Below, in pieces: positions 1 through 5,976 of a DNA stretch of 7,486 nucleotides (positions are counted from its first letter, which is position 1; each line of letters starts with the position of its first letter). Source of the DNA: Clostridiales bacterium (GTDB taxonomy: Bacteria > Bacillota_A > Clostridia > Oscillospirales > Oscillospiraceae); assembly GCA_019417795.1 (NCBI GenBank), contig DXUR01000003.1, positions 8,691 through 16,176 of the forward strand, read 5' to 3'. A model generated the notes under the pieces. It was not told where the DNA came from. It made no database searches and was given only the letters and a program-made list of their open reading frames with translations. Made by a program: the position numbers and the translations under genes.

Positions 1-224
1 CCCTTATGGAAGTCACCAAGGAGAGCATTAACACCCCAGCCCGCACTGGACTTGTTCATTGCGTTGAAAAACACATCGACAGAAGGTTGGGCACAGCCAA
101 CAGAATGGTTTACGCAGCCGGCAGGTCTAATCGTTCTTCCGCTGGTATAAGCTCCGTTATCCGTCGCAGGGCGGATCTCCAGATGGCTTTCAACGTACTG
201 GATACATTCTTGAACTGTCATCAT
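1..224 (-). CDS. N-acetylmuramoyl-L-alanine amidase, N-terminal part (cut by window edge)
   Basis: Translating down from the ATG at 224 gives 74 complete codons that run off the window with no stop. The visible start resembles Amidase_2-type phage endolysins, which cleave the bond between N-acetylmuramic acid and L-alanine of the stem peptide. A region around residues 36-46 has the VNHSVGCAQPS segment, whose His40 would be the first zinc ligand of that fold; the segment SSAGWGVNALLGDF follows at about 59-72. The remaining zinc ligands lie outside the window. A strong GGAGGTGG ribosome binding site at 231-240 supports the start; a second ATG follows immediately at 221. The upstream gene stops at 226, so the two are almost certainly co-transcribed. 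This is the second wall hydrolase of the region, after the lysozyme-type gene at 572-1327. The family call rests on a short fragment. Confidence 0.72.
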   Translation of the reverse strand, partial: MMTVQECIQYVESHLEIRPATDNGAYTSGRTIRPAGCVNHSVGCAQPSVDVFFNAMNKSSAGWGVNALLGDFHK

Positions 225-225
225 T

Positions 226-510
226 TCAAACCACCTCCACGTATTCTCTGCCCCAGTAAGGCTCGCCGCCGTCCTCTGATGTCTTCAGCACAGCGTACCA
301 AGCCTTACCGCAGTCTTTACGGAAACGCGGATCGAGTGTCTTAGAGCAGAACCCGAAGCCACCCTCATCCTCTGCCCCGTCGCCCCGACACATTTCACGA
401 TTACATTCCGTGTTTTTTCTGGGATCGCACTCATAGAACAGGACTTTCTCTCCTGTCGCGCCATCCACCAGGTACCCACCACGGGATACAATGTTGTTGA
501 TATCGACCAT
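226..510 (-). CDS. Cys-rich small hypothetical phage protein (94 aa)
   Basis: I do not recognise this family. The protein is short and acidic, with six cysteines in the middle: YEC, TEC and EMC at about residues 28-41, then GFC and DCG further on. This spacing could hold a metal or form disulfides, but no standard zinc-finger pattern is clear. There is no signal peptide or membrane segment. The start is supported by an AGAGGTGA ribosome binding site just upstream (about 517-524). The gene sits between two cell-wall hydrolases, 61 bases after the lysozyme-type lysin and one base before the amidase start, so it is probably expressed in the same late operon. A lysis-related role is only guilt by association. 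The overlapping 68-aa frame at 285-491 is a shadow. Confidence 0.7.
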   Translation of the reverse strand: MVDINNIVSRGGYLVDGATGEKVLFYECDPRKNTECNREMCRGDGAEDEGGFGFCSKTLDPRFRKDCGKAWYAVLKTSEDGGEPYWGREYVEVV

Positions 511-571
511 TGAAGTTCACCTCTTTATTTCCGAACGGTCAGAAATTTTCATTACTAACCGTAGATACTTT

Positions 572-1327
572 TCATGCCGGCGGCCCCATGATTTGAGCAA
601 GACGGTAAAGCACCGTCACGAACTGTTCACGGGTAACAAGGTCTTGCCACATATAGTTGGGTTCACCATTGATGACAGTCCCGTTGCCGGTAATCAAACC
701 CATATCCAACGCCCACTGCCGTGCCTCAGCGCTCCACTGGCCGCAGTCGTTGTCCTGCAGCTCAGCTCTCATTTCCTGAAAGAGTTTTCTGAACTGTTCC
801 AAATCAGAGTCGGACGTAGAAGCAGTCTGTGAGGCAAACTGGTCATAGTACCGCTGCCCATACTCAGCACGCTTCTTCTGAACATCCTTACTCTGGTTTG
901 CTGGCTTCTCAAAGTTCAGCAGCACAGCATTGGAAGCCTCCAATACAGAGGTTGCCGCCCGCAGCACCGCCAGCACGCCGAGGTAGCTCTCGGACAATTC
1001 TTTCCAAAGAAAATCCAGCTGCATAGAGAGATCGCCGATAGACTTTCCAGACGACTTAGCAAAATCCAGTAGGGCTTGCTTCCGAGTCCAAAACGTCCAC
1101 TGGGCAAGGCCAAAGCCGGCCTTGTCCTGCACGAAGTTTGTATAGGTACCGTTATCCACAGCAGCTACATAAGCATTGTCATTCATGCCAAAGACGTTTT
1201 CATAACTGTTCTGTAAGTTCCGAGGATTAAGGCCGCTTTCGGCAAACAAGTTGCCCATCAGCCCAGCAATTCCGTATTCGTTCAGTCCCTTCTTCTGAAG
1301 GTAGCCATGAATTGTCTGTTCGTTCAT
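572..1327 (-). CDS. Phage tail-lysozyme-type endolysin with SLH-like C-terminus
   Basis: This 251-aa protein is a likely peptidoglycan hydrolase. Residues 1-165 resemble the phage tail lysozyme family (Phage_lys2-like): an early helix, then GLMGNLFAESGLNP with the probable catalytic Glu30, the aromatic stretch GFGLAQWTFWTRK at about 71-83, and QLDFLWKEL at 103-111. A Ser/Thr- and Asp-rich linker near 168-176 leads to a helical segment. Residues 196-245 then resemble a single S-layer-homology repeat: WALDMGLITGNG followed by VTREQFVTVLYRLA. In host proteins SLH repeats bind secondary cell wall polymers, so this would anchor the enzyme; one repeat may be too few for tight binding. There is no signal peptide, as expected for a holin-dependent endolysin. 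The AAGGAGGTG ribosome binding site at 1332-1340 overlaps the stop codon of the upstream recombinase gene, so the two are translationally close and co-transcribed. Confidence 0.85.
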   Translation of the reverse strand: MNEQTIHGYLQKKGLNEYGIAGLMGNLFAESGLNPRNLQNSYENVFGMNDNAYVAAVDNGTYTNFVQDKAGFGLAQWTFWTRKQALLDFAKSSGKSIGDLSMQLDFLWKELSESYLGVLAVLRAATSVLEASNAVLLNFEKPANQSKDVQKKRAEYGQRYYDQFASQTASTSDSDLEQFRKLFQEMRAELQDNDCGQWSAEARQWALDMGLITGNGTVINGEPNYMWQDLVTREQFVTVLYRLAQIMGPPA

Positions 1328-1338
1328 CTCACACCTCC

Positions 1339-2364
1339 TTACAGATCAGAAAGTGCGGCTTGCTTCTGCCCGACGATTTCACCGTTCATGCAATACTTGC
1401 CGATTTCGTCCTCATCGTCGATATCCTTGTAGATATCCACCATTTCCAAGCTCTCCCATCCAATGATGGTCTTGATCACAGAATCGGGCAGGTTTGCCTT
1501 GGCAAGTGAAGTCGTAAAGAAGTGCCGGAGACTATGCCAATACACAGGGATACCCAGAATATTGGAGAAGGTTTCTGCCCAGCTGTTCAGTGTAGAGATA
1601 GGCACCGTCTTCGTAGGATCGTCCCTGTCAGGGAACAGCCACTCACTTTCGATACCCAGATCTGCCCGCTTCGCCATCCACGCATCGAAGTAGGGCTTGA
1701 AAGGCTTTGCCAGCACATAGCAGGTAAGCATTTTTCCATTGACGCCCTTGCCCTTCGTTCTGACTTTCTCAGGCGTTTTGTAAAACGTGCCATAGATGAT
1801 GTTCTCGTCGTCGAAGTACGACACTTTGAATCGCGTCAGCTCAGACTTGCGCCGTCCAGAATACCGCGCCAAAGCGAAGCAGCAGGCTTTCTCGTACTGC
1901 CCGCGCTCCATCAGATAGTCCAAGAGTTGATCTGCCTGTTCGTCGGTCAGCACCGTCTTCTCTCTGGTCGGCTCATTTACCGGGTTCTCGATCTTGCGGA
2001 CGATTGACCGGAAGTTGGGAAGCTCGTCATCCAAGATTGCTTCGATGTAGTTGCTCAAAGATGACAACGTACTCTTCAGCCGGCGCACACGGGCGGGAGA
2101 GTTCTCGTTGTTCCGCAACAGCCAGTTTTGGTACGAGATGATGTCACGCTTGCTAATCTCCGGGAAATACTTGTTGTCCGCATTTTGGAGTACCCACACG
2201 AAGAAAATATACAAATCGCTCGTATATGCCTTAACGGTGGAATCCGCCTTGCCGATACTCCGCAGGTATTCCAGAAAATCGTTCATCAGCCGAATGTTCT
2301 TCGGGTTGATCTGGGCGATCAATTCCGGGCTGGTGATTTTGTTTTGTCTCGTCTTCCGTCCCAT
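1339..2364 (-). CDS. Tyrosine recombinase / phage integrase
   Basis: This 341-aa site-specific recombinase looks catalytically complete. An N-terminal SAM-like core-binding domain spans about residues 22-115 (MNDFLEYLRS... through SSLSNYIEAIL). The catalytic domain follows, with first Arg in SGRRKSEL (R172), a candidate beta-hairpin Lys in FYKTPEK (about 196), the HSLRH box (H277, R280, H281), Trp303 in IIGWES at the usual His/Trp position, and the nucleophile Tyr312 in DIYKDI. The start is ATG at 2364, not the upstream GTG at 2373: that GTG is part of the ribosome binding site AAAGGAGGTG. The gene follows a terminator-like hairpin, so it may begin its own transcript, and it ends within the ribosome binding site of the lysin gene. 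Its place between holin candidate and lysin is unusual for an integrase. DNA inversion instead of integration is an alternative; no att or invertible repeats were seen. Confidence 0.93.
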   Translation of the reverse strand: MGRKTRQNKITSPELIAQINPKNIRLMNDFLEYLRSIGKADSTVKAYTSDLYIFFVWVLQNADNKYFPEISKRDIISYQNWLLRNNENSPARVRRLKSTLSSLSNYIEAILDDELPNFRSIVRKIENPVNEPTREKTVLTDEQADQLLDYLMERGQYEKACCFALARYSGRRKSELTRFKVSYFDDENIIYGTFYKTPEKVRTKGKGVNGKMLTCYVLAKPFKPYFDAWMAKRADLGIESEWLFPDRDDPTKTVPISTLNSWAETFSNILGIPVYWHSLRHFFTTSLAKANLPDSVIKTIIGWESLEMVDIYKDIDDEDEIGKYCMNGEIVGQKQAALSDL

Positions 2365-2370
2365 AACTCT

Positions 2371-2380
2371 CACCTCCTTT
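2371..2380 (-). promoter_or_regulatory. Ribosome binding site fixing the recombinase start
   Basis: On the minus strand this reads AAAGGAGGTG, a near-perfect Shine-Dalgarno sequence that ends 6 bases before the ATG at 2364. It contains the GTG that would give a three-residue longer reading frame, so that GTG cannot be the start. Confidence 0.85.
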
Positions 2381-2393
2381 TTTCGTATGAAGA

Positions 2394-2424
2394 AAGAGCC
2401 GCACCTTTTTTAGGTACGGCTCTT
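2394..2424 (-). terminator. Rho-independent terminator after the membrane protein gene
   Basis: Two 12-base arms (2394-2405 and 2413-2424) pair with one G-U wobble around a 7-base A-rich loop: minus-strand AAGAGCCGTACC and GGTGCGGCTCTT. A short T-rich tail (CTTTCTTC) follows on the minus strand; on the plus strand the stem is followed by A's, so it works in one direction. It lies between the membrane protein stop (2458) and the recombinase ribosome binding site (2371-2380). It would end the upstream transcript, or attenuate entry into the recombinase-lysin genes. The T-tract is weak, so read-through is plausible. Confidence 0.75.
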
Positions 2425-2457
2425 AAAAAATGGTTAGCAAATAGCTGTTTTATTCTG

Positions 2458-2901
2458 TTATGTGTAACGGGGCTTCTCTCCACCCTCTACCGCATACCTC
2501 ATCCAGTCCAGTATGACAATGCCCACAACGGATAGGACAAGCCACAGCAAAGTAAACTGCGGGCAGATTTGTCCCAGGATATTCCCGGCCAAGTGCGAGT
2601 AATCCCACACTCCCAAACCAAGCCACACATTCAAAACAAGTCCGGTAACGAACTCTAACGCTGTAATCGCGGCAGCACAGATACACGCCTGCCCTACCAA
2701 CGGCATTCCCCAGGGAAGCTCTGCTCCGAAGCGTTCCAGAGGGACGGCCAGAATAATCGCTAACGCAAACATCGTCCAGCTGATTGTTTCTGGCCTACCC
2801 TGAGAAGTCTTCCAGATGACCTCGCCGAAGAAATACACACCGCCAGTCCAAAACCAGAGCAAAACAGAAAGCACCCACTTTCCAATTCGTTTCCGCTCCA
2901 T
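2458..2901 (-). CDS. Four-helix membrane protein, PF06541-like, holin candidate
   Basis: This 147-aa hydrophobic protein has about four membrane segments: residues 9-29, 39-56, 66-97 and 115-137. The region ALEFVTGLVLN through VWDYSHLAGNILGQICPQFTLLW strongly resembles the bacterial family often labelled 'putative ABC transporter permease' (PF06541). That label says little, since no ATPase or binding partner is present here. In this phage setting, just before a recombinase and a signal-less lysin, a holin or lysis-membrane role is plausible but not shown. I chose ATG 2901, preceded by GGGAG at about ten bases; a TTG at 2928 lies inside the upstream small gene and has no good ribosome binding site. 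The upstream 55-aa gene stops at 2909, so the two are coupled. A terminator follows the stop. Confidence 0.82.
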   Translation of the reverse strand: MERKRIGKWVLSVLLWFWTGGVYFFGEVIWKTSQGRPETISWTMFALAIILAVPLERFGAELPWGMPLVGQACICAAAITALEFVTGLVLNVWLGLGVWDYSHLAGNILGQICPQFTLLWLVLSVVGIVILDWMRYAVEGGEKPRYT

Positions 2902-2908
2902 GCTTATC

Positions 2909-3076
2909 TTACTCCCATTCCCCGGCAATTTCTTTCAGCCGGTTTTGTTCCCGCAGCGCCTCTTCCTCTTTGACCTCAGCGCCAAACTGTACCAACATAA
3001 AGGCTTGCGCCTTAATGATCTCTGCCTGACGAATGCAGATGTCGGTTAGTTCCGCAATCAGCTCAACGCTGCTCAT
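2909..3076 (-). CDS. Small helical phage protein (55 aa)
   Basis: The ATG at 3076 overlaps the stop of the upstream gene as ATGA, and the frame runs 55 codons to TAA at 2909-2911. The translation begins MSSVELIAELTDICIRQAEI and ends LKEIAGEWE. It is highly charged and predicted almost fully helical, with a Glu-rich second half (VKEEEALREQNRLKEIAGEWE) of coiled-coil type. I know no defined function. Similar tiny helical proteins are common between tail-region and holin genes of Clostridia phages. The four-base overlap argues for translational coupling and for a real gene despite its length. The GGGAGTAA at its end supplies the ribosome binding site of the membrane protein gene. Confidence 0.75.
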   Translation of the reverse strand: MSSVELIAELTDICIRQAEIIKAQAFMLVQFGAEVKEEEALREQNRLKEIAGEWE

Positions 3077-3666
3077 GCGGCACCGCCCAGCTTTTGCACG
3101 ATAGCTTCCATCTGAGCCTGGGCTACTGCCATCTTCTCAGACAAAGCTGCAGCATAGGGTTCGGGCAGATCCATACCGTACTGCACAGCAGCGATCTTCT
3201 CAGCGTCCGTCATGGCATTGACATAGCTCTTGAGAGCATTGTGATATGCCGTCTGACTGGTAATCAGCGTCTGAGCCGCTACGTAAATCTGAGCGATTTC
3301 CGTAGCAGAATACACCGTGCAGGTTCCATCATCGGCCTGATAGGGGTACTCAGTACCACCCAGCTCAACCACACGGAACAGGTTGTTGATATTGCTCTGA
3401 TCCTCCAGTTTCAGATTGAAATGGTCAAGACGATCCCCGATAGGCACGTCTACGCCTGCTACGATGACCGCATTGCAAGCCTTGGAAATCTCCAAAAGTT
3501 TCGCTGCACGCACCGTTTCCAGAGCATTGTCACTGCCGAGGATTTCCACCGCGTCTTCGGTCGTAATCCAACCATTCGCAACGGCCTTCAAAATGCCACC
3601 CGCTGAAATGGAGGGTTCGATTCCACGCAGGCCATTTTCATACATTTCTCTCAGTTTGTCCTTCAT
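3073..3666 (-). CDS. Tail-region protein, XkdX-like N-terminus plus DUF4376-like domain
   Basis: This 197-aa protein appears to have two parts. Residues 1-45 contain a short motif ending GILKAVANGWITTEDAVEIL, resembling the small XkdX-like phage proteins whose consensus has a turn followed by IT-x-E-(D/E)-(Y/A). Residues 55-150 resemble DUF4376: a CNAVIVAGVDV strand, then DHFNLKLEDQSNINNLF, then PYQADDGTCTVYSATE, then a helical stretch with YHNALKSYV. DUF4376 proteins are found among phage tail fibre and assembly genes. The helical, Ala-rich C-terminus (about 155-197) may oligomerise. The start ATG 3666 has GGAGGG upstream and sits four bases after the previous stop. The role is inferred from family and position between tail-type hypotheticals and the holin candidate; an exact structural function cannot be assigned. 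Confidence 0.78.
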   Translation of the reverse strand: MKDKLREMYENGLRGIEPSISAGGILKAVANGWITTEDAVEILGSDNALETVRAAKLLEISKACNAVIVAGVDVPIGDRLDHFNLKLEDQSNINNLFRVVELGGTEYPYQADDGTCTVYSATEIAQIYVAAQTLITSQTAYHNALKSYVNAMTDAEKIAAVQYGMDLPEPYAAALSEKMAVAQAQMEAIVQKLGGAA

Positions 3667-3669
3667 TTC

Positions 3670-3939
3670 TCAGCCCTCCAAAATCGTCCGAATCAGACCC
3701 TCGATGGTAGTCTGATGGCTTTTGAGTTCTTGCCCACCGTCGATCTCTGAGACAACGACAGTACCGGCACCCTCAATGTCTTCGTGCCCAACCAGATTGT
3801 AGGCCACACTCTTGAATGCCACACCGATAGCATCTTCACGGGTGGCCGGAGTAAAACATCCGTTATCGCCATAACGAATGTAGTTGACAGAATCAGTAAT
3901 GCCCAATTCTGTCCCGTCAATTTTGATAATCCGATACAT
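3670..3939 (-). CDS. Conserved-looking hypothetical phage protein (89 aa)
   Basis: I recognise no named family. The 89-aa protein opens MYRIIKIDGTELGITDSVNY, has a polar middle (GDNGCFTPATREDAIGVAF) and ends in a helix with LIRTILEG. A beta-rich start followed by an amphipathic C-terminal helix is typical of small proteins next to XkdX-type genes in Bacillota phages. The start is well supported: AAGGAGG lies about seven bases before ATG 3939, and the start overlaps the preceding stop by one base (TAATG). The next gene begins four bases after its stop, so it sits inside a tight operon. A tail-fibre accessory role is possible on position alone. Confidence 0.8.
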   Translation of the reverse strand: MYRIIKIDGTELGITDSVNYIRYGDNGCFTPATREDAIGVAFKSVAYNLVGHEDIEGAGTVVVSEIDGGQELKSHQTTIEGLIRTILEG

Positions 3940-4349
3940 TACTTGACCTCCTTTGCACCAATCAACTTGGCGATATGTTTCAGATCTTCGATTTCGGCAT
4001 TATAGAAATCGTGATTCCAAAGCCAGAAATCATCACGATCACTGCACTTGTACTGCTGGCAGCGGGGGTCATCCCAAATCTTATCCCATCTATCCTGATG
4101 TGCCTCATCATGCTTTGCAAGCGTAGACTTGATGGTTTGAATGAGTTTTCCACGCAGAAGCCCTTGTCCATCGTCGTTTTGCGCAAAGAACTCATATGCG
4201 CAATCACTGAACACGGCACATACCGGTTTCCCGTTGTGCAGCAAAACATTTCCACCTACTTCCAGCTTCGTGCCGTATGGGATATTTACTTCGCCGCTAA
4301 TAGTCTTGAACTTTGCTCTTTTTACTGTGATATAGCTATTGTGGTTCAC
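3939..4349 (-). CDS. Hypothetical phage protein (136 aa)
   Basis: The protein has a beta-rich first half (KRAKFKTISGEVNIPYGTKL..., then LLHNGKPVCAVFSD) and a charged, aromatic helical second half (AKHDEAHQDRWDKIWDDP, DDFWLWNHDFYNAEIEDL). It resembles hypothetical proteins found in Clostridia phages near tail and lysis genes, but no function is known to me. I use the GTG at 4349, preceded by TTTGGAGG nine bases upstream; no in-frame ATG lies near. Its ribosome binding site directly follows the T-tract of the DGR terminator, so its promoter must lie upstream, inside or before the DGR, or transcription must read through. This makes it the first gene of the late run after the DGR. Confidence 0.8.
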   Translation of the reverse strand: MNHNSYITVKRAKFKTISGEVNIPYGTKLEVGGNVLLHNGKPVCAVFSDCAYEFFAQNDDGQGLLRGKLIQTIKSTLAKHDEAHQDRWDKIWDDPRCQQYKCSDRDDFWLWNHDFYNAEIEDLKHIAKLIGAKEVK

Positions 4350-4363
4350 CGTGATATACCTCC

Positions 4364-4398
4364 AAATAAGAAAACACCCGAAGACTTGCTTCGAGTGT
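4364..4398 (-). terminator. Rho-independent terminator ending the DGR
   Basis: The 10-base arms at 4374-4383 and 4389-4398 pair around a 5-base loop; the minus strand reads ACACTCGAAG then CTTCGGGTGT with one wobble pair. It is followed at once by TTTTCTTATTT. It lies 17 bases after the reverse transcriptase stop and just before the ribosome binding site of the next gene. The tail exists only on the minus strand. Confidence 0.85.
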
Positions 4399-4415
4399 AA
4401 TCTGTTAGTTATTTT

Positions 4416-5579
4416 TTACGCGGACTTCTTTAGTTGTTCTTGCTCTCTATACCGACTAAACATGGCATAGTGCAGCCGTCTCAACCGTAATAACCTACCG
4501 TGATCGTCAAAATTCCTGTAGTACGCAGTCTGACATTCCATGTATTGATCTATCTCGAAAAGTGTTTTCCTACCGGCAAGATATTCCCTATGGAACATTT
4601 TCAACTTACGCCTTGCACGCTTCACACCATCACGGCTGCCGTTGATCTTGATTGCTCCGGTTTCCGTCAATGTGAAACGAGCTTTACAAAACCTAAACGG
4701 CTTTGTAAGCGGAATGATTTTACACTTTTTCTTATTCACCCTAATACCGAAAGACTCAAACTTTTTAACAATATCTCTTGCTATCTGTTTAAGTTCTTCA
4801 ATATCATGGTAAATAACATAGTAGTCATCCATGTAGTGACCCGCACAGTGAAGACCGAGTTGACACTTGATATAGTTGTCAATCGCACTTGGGAGAGACA
4901 CCATCTCCTGCTGGCTTGGTTCCACACCCAAAGGCATACCTCTACCAGGCGCATTGCCATAAGGCGCATAGTCAATGATTGCGTCTGCCACTGCTCGGAT
5001 CTGCGGATCAAACATTACTTGCTGATGCCGACGATAGATGATATCTCTATTAGCATTCGGAAAGAAGCTCTTCAAGTCAAGAAGGAATATACCTCCTTCT
5101 CTTCCATAGCGTCGGTAATGCCATGCAAGCTGCTGTGTTAGCCTGCGGAAATGCCAATGTAGTCCTTTACCTCTCTGACTTGCTCCATTGTCGCAAATCA
5201 TACTCGGATGATAAAGGGGAATGAGGACTTCATTTGTGAAAACCTTATGAATCTGCCGATCGTCGATGTGCGGGGCATCAATCGGTCGCACTTTTCCACG
5301 CTCAGAAATGGTGAAATGTGCGCACTTCTTTTGTTTCCACTTACCATCCAAAACTTCACGCCGTCTCTTGGCTGTTCCAGAAAATAAGTGAAGCTCAAAG
5401 TTTTGCGTACTCTGTTTCCAACGGACACCCGTACAACATTTTCTCCCATAGAAGAACATATCGTGATAGTTGAAAACATCTTGAAGTGTACCGACTTCTT
5501 TGCTTCGTTTCAGTCTGTTTGCTTGTCGCTTTGATTTCCTGCGATGATATCTTGCCTCTCGGCGTTCTTCGCTTGTCAT
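4416..5579 (-). CDS. DGR reverse transcriptase
   Basis: This 387-aa enzyme would copy TR RNA into cDNA with random misincorporation at adenines, the step that gives DGRs their diversity. Visible motifs in order are the palm motif LLDLKSFFPNAN (catalytic Asp168), the DGR-specific LGVEPSQ at 217-223 where retroviral and group II enzymes have QGxxxSP, and the active site HYMDDYYVI (Asp251, Asp252). A basic N-terminus (RREARYHRRKSKRQANRLKR) should contact RNA, and a basic C-terminal thumb (about 315-380) has many Arg/Lys and Tyr residues. Length is within the usual DGR range. ATG 5579 is supported by GGAGGG 11 bases upstream. TR lies immediately upstream and a terminator downstream. By eye the gene is more AT-rich than the lysins, hinting at separate ancestry. 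No maturase or integrase domain is attached. Confidence 0.96.
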   Translation of the reverse strand: MTSEERREARYHRRKSKRQANRLKRSKEVGTLQDVFNYHDMFFYGRKCCTGVRWKQSTQNFELHLFSGTAKRRREVLDGKWKQKKCAHFTISERGKVRPIDAPHIDDRQIHKVFTNEVLIPLYHPSMICDNGASQRGKGLHWHFRRLTQQLAWHYRRYGREGGIFLLDLKSFFPNANRDIIYRRHQQVMFDPQIRAVADAIIDYAPYGNAPGRGMPLGVEPSQQEMVSLPSAIDNYIKCQLGLHCAGHYMDDYYVIYHDIEELKQIARDIVKKFESFGIRVNKKKCKIIPLTKPFRFCKARFTLTETGAIKINGSRDGVKRARRKLKMFHREYLAGRKTLFEIDQYMECQTAYYRNFDDHGRLLRLRRLHYAMFSRYREQEQLKKSA

Positions 5580-5799
5580 AAAAAGTATTCGCCCTCCGCA
5601 TAGTTGTCTTGTAGGTGCGCGTCTAAACTACTTTGACCCGACACATGAAACGAGGATAGCGCAAGTACCCCGCCATGCAAGCAGCGTCCGTGTAAGGTCG
5701 TCAAAGGGCAGTTTTAGGGATTTTCACCCAGGGAAGTATCTCTCCTTTTGCGAGGGTCGTCTTTCACCTATCGGTTACTCCATGTGACCCCGCATCGCA
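5580..5799 (-). ncRNA. DGR spacer RNA between TR and reverse transcriptase
   Basis: No gene is supported in these 220 bases. In the Bordetella phage DGR the region 3' of TR is an RNA element needed for cDNA priming and for binding of RT-Avd; by position this stretch should do the same. The only long-range pairing I can point to is a 7-base inverted repeat, CTTTGAC at 5631-5637 with GTCAAAG at 5700-5706, enclosing a 62-base loop. The RT ribosome binding site is at its 3' end. The RNA boundaries are inferred. Confidence 0.55.
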
Positions 5800-5921
5800 A
5801 AATCCGGGCGCGAGCGCAGCCGCATTCCTTGCATTGTTATTGTTGGCGCTGCCATCAGTGTTCACATTGCAGAAATTGTTGTTATTGTTGTAATTAGCAG
5901 AGCGGAGCCACCACCACGCCG
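5800..5921 (-). repeat. DGR template repeat (TR)
   Basis: This stretch matches VR (6912-7033) base for base in length, 122 bases with no gaps. On the minus strand it holds 13 AAY codons in the VR reading frame, in two clusters; AAY codons mutated at adenine cannot become stop codons. Flanks on both sides are conserved: the 5' part encodes AWWWLRSA in frame and the 3' part is an adenine-free GC block at 5804-5823. Although an open frame crosses it, it serves as an RNA template, not a protein gene. It lies 56 bases after the Avd-like gene. Confidence 0.95.
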
Positions 5922-5933
5922 CCAAAGGCGGCG
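5917..5933 (-). other. GC hairpin at the 5' edge of TR
   Basis: CGCCGCC (5917-5923) and GGCGGCG (5927-5933) form a perfect 7-bp stem with a 3-base loop. It overlaps the first five bases of TR on the transcribed strand. No T-tract follows on either strand, so it is not a normal terminator. It could mark the end of the cDNA copy or shape the TR RNA; the role is inferred. Confidence 0.5.
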
Positions 5934-5976
5934 AAAACACCAAGGACACGTTTTCAGAAATACACCCAATAAAGAT

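Noticed and set aside
1522..2007. 161-aa plus-strand open frame inside the recombinase
   Set aside because: It is antisense to a gene with clear catalytic motifs and has no recognisable domain or ribosome binding site.
4500..5141. 213-aa plus-strand open frame inside the reverse transcriptase
   Set aside because: It is the antisense shadow of a gene with all RT motifs, with no family resemblance of its own.
5764..5949. 61-aa open frame with Asn-rich translation over TR
   Set aside because: It is the VR-frame reading of the template repeat. The Asn runs reflect AAY template codons; there is no ribosome binding site and the function is as RNA template.
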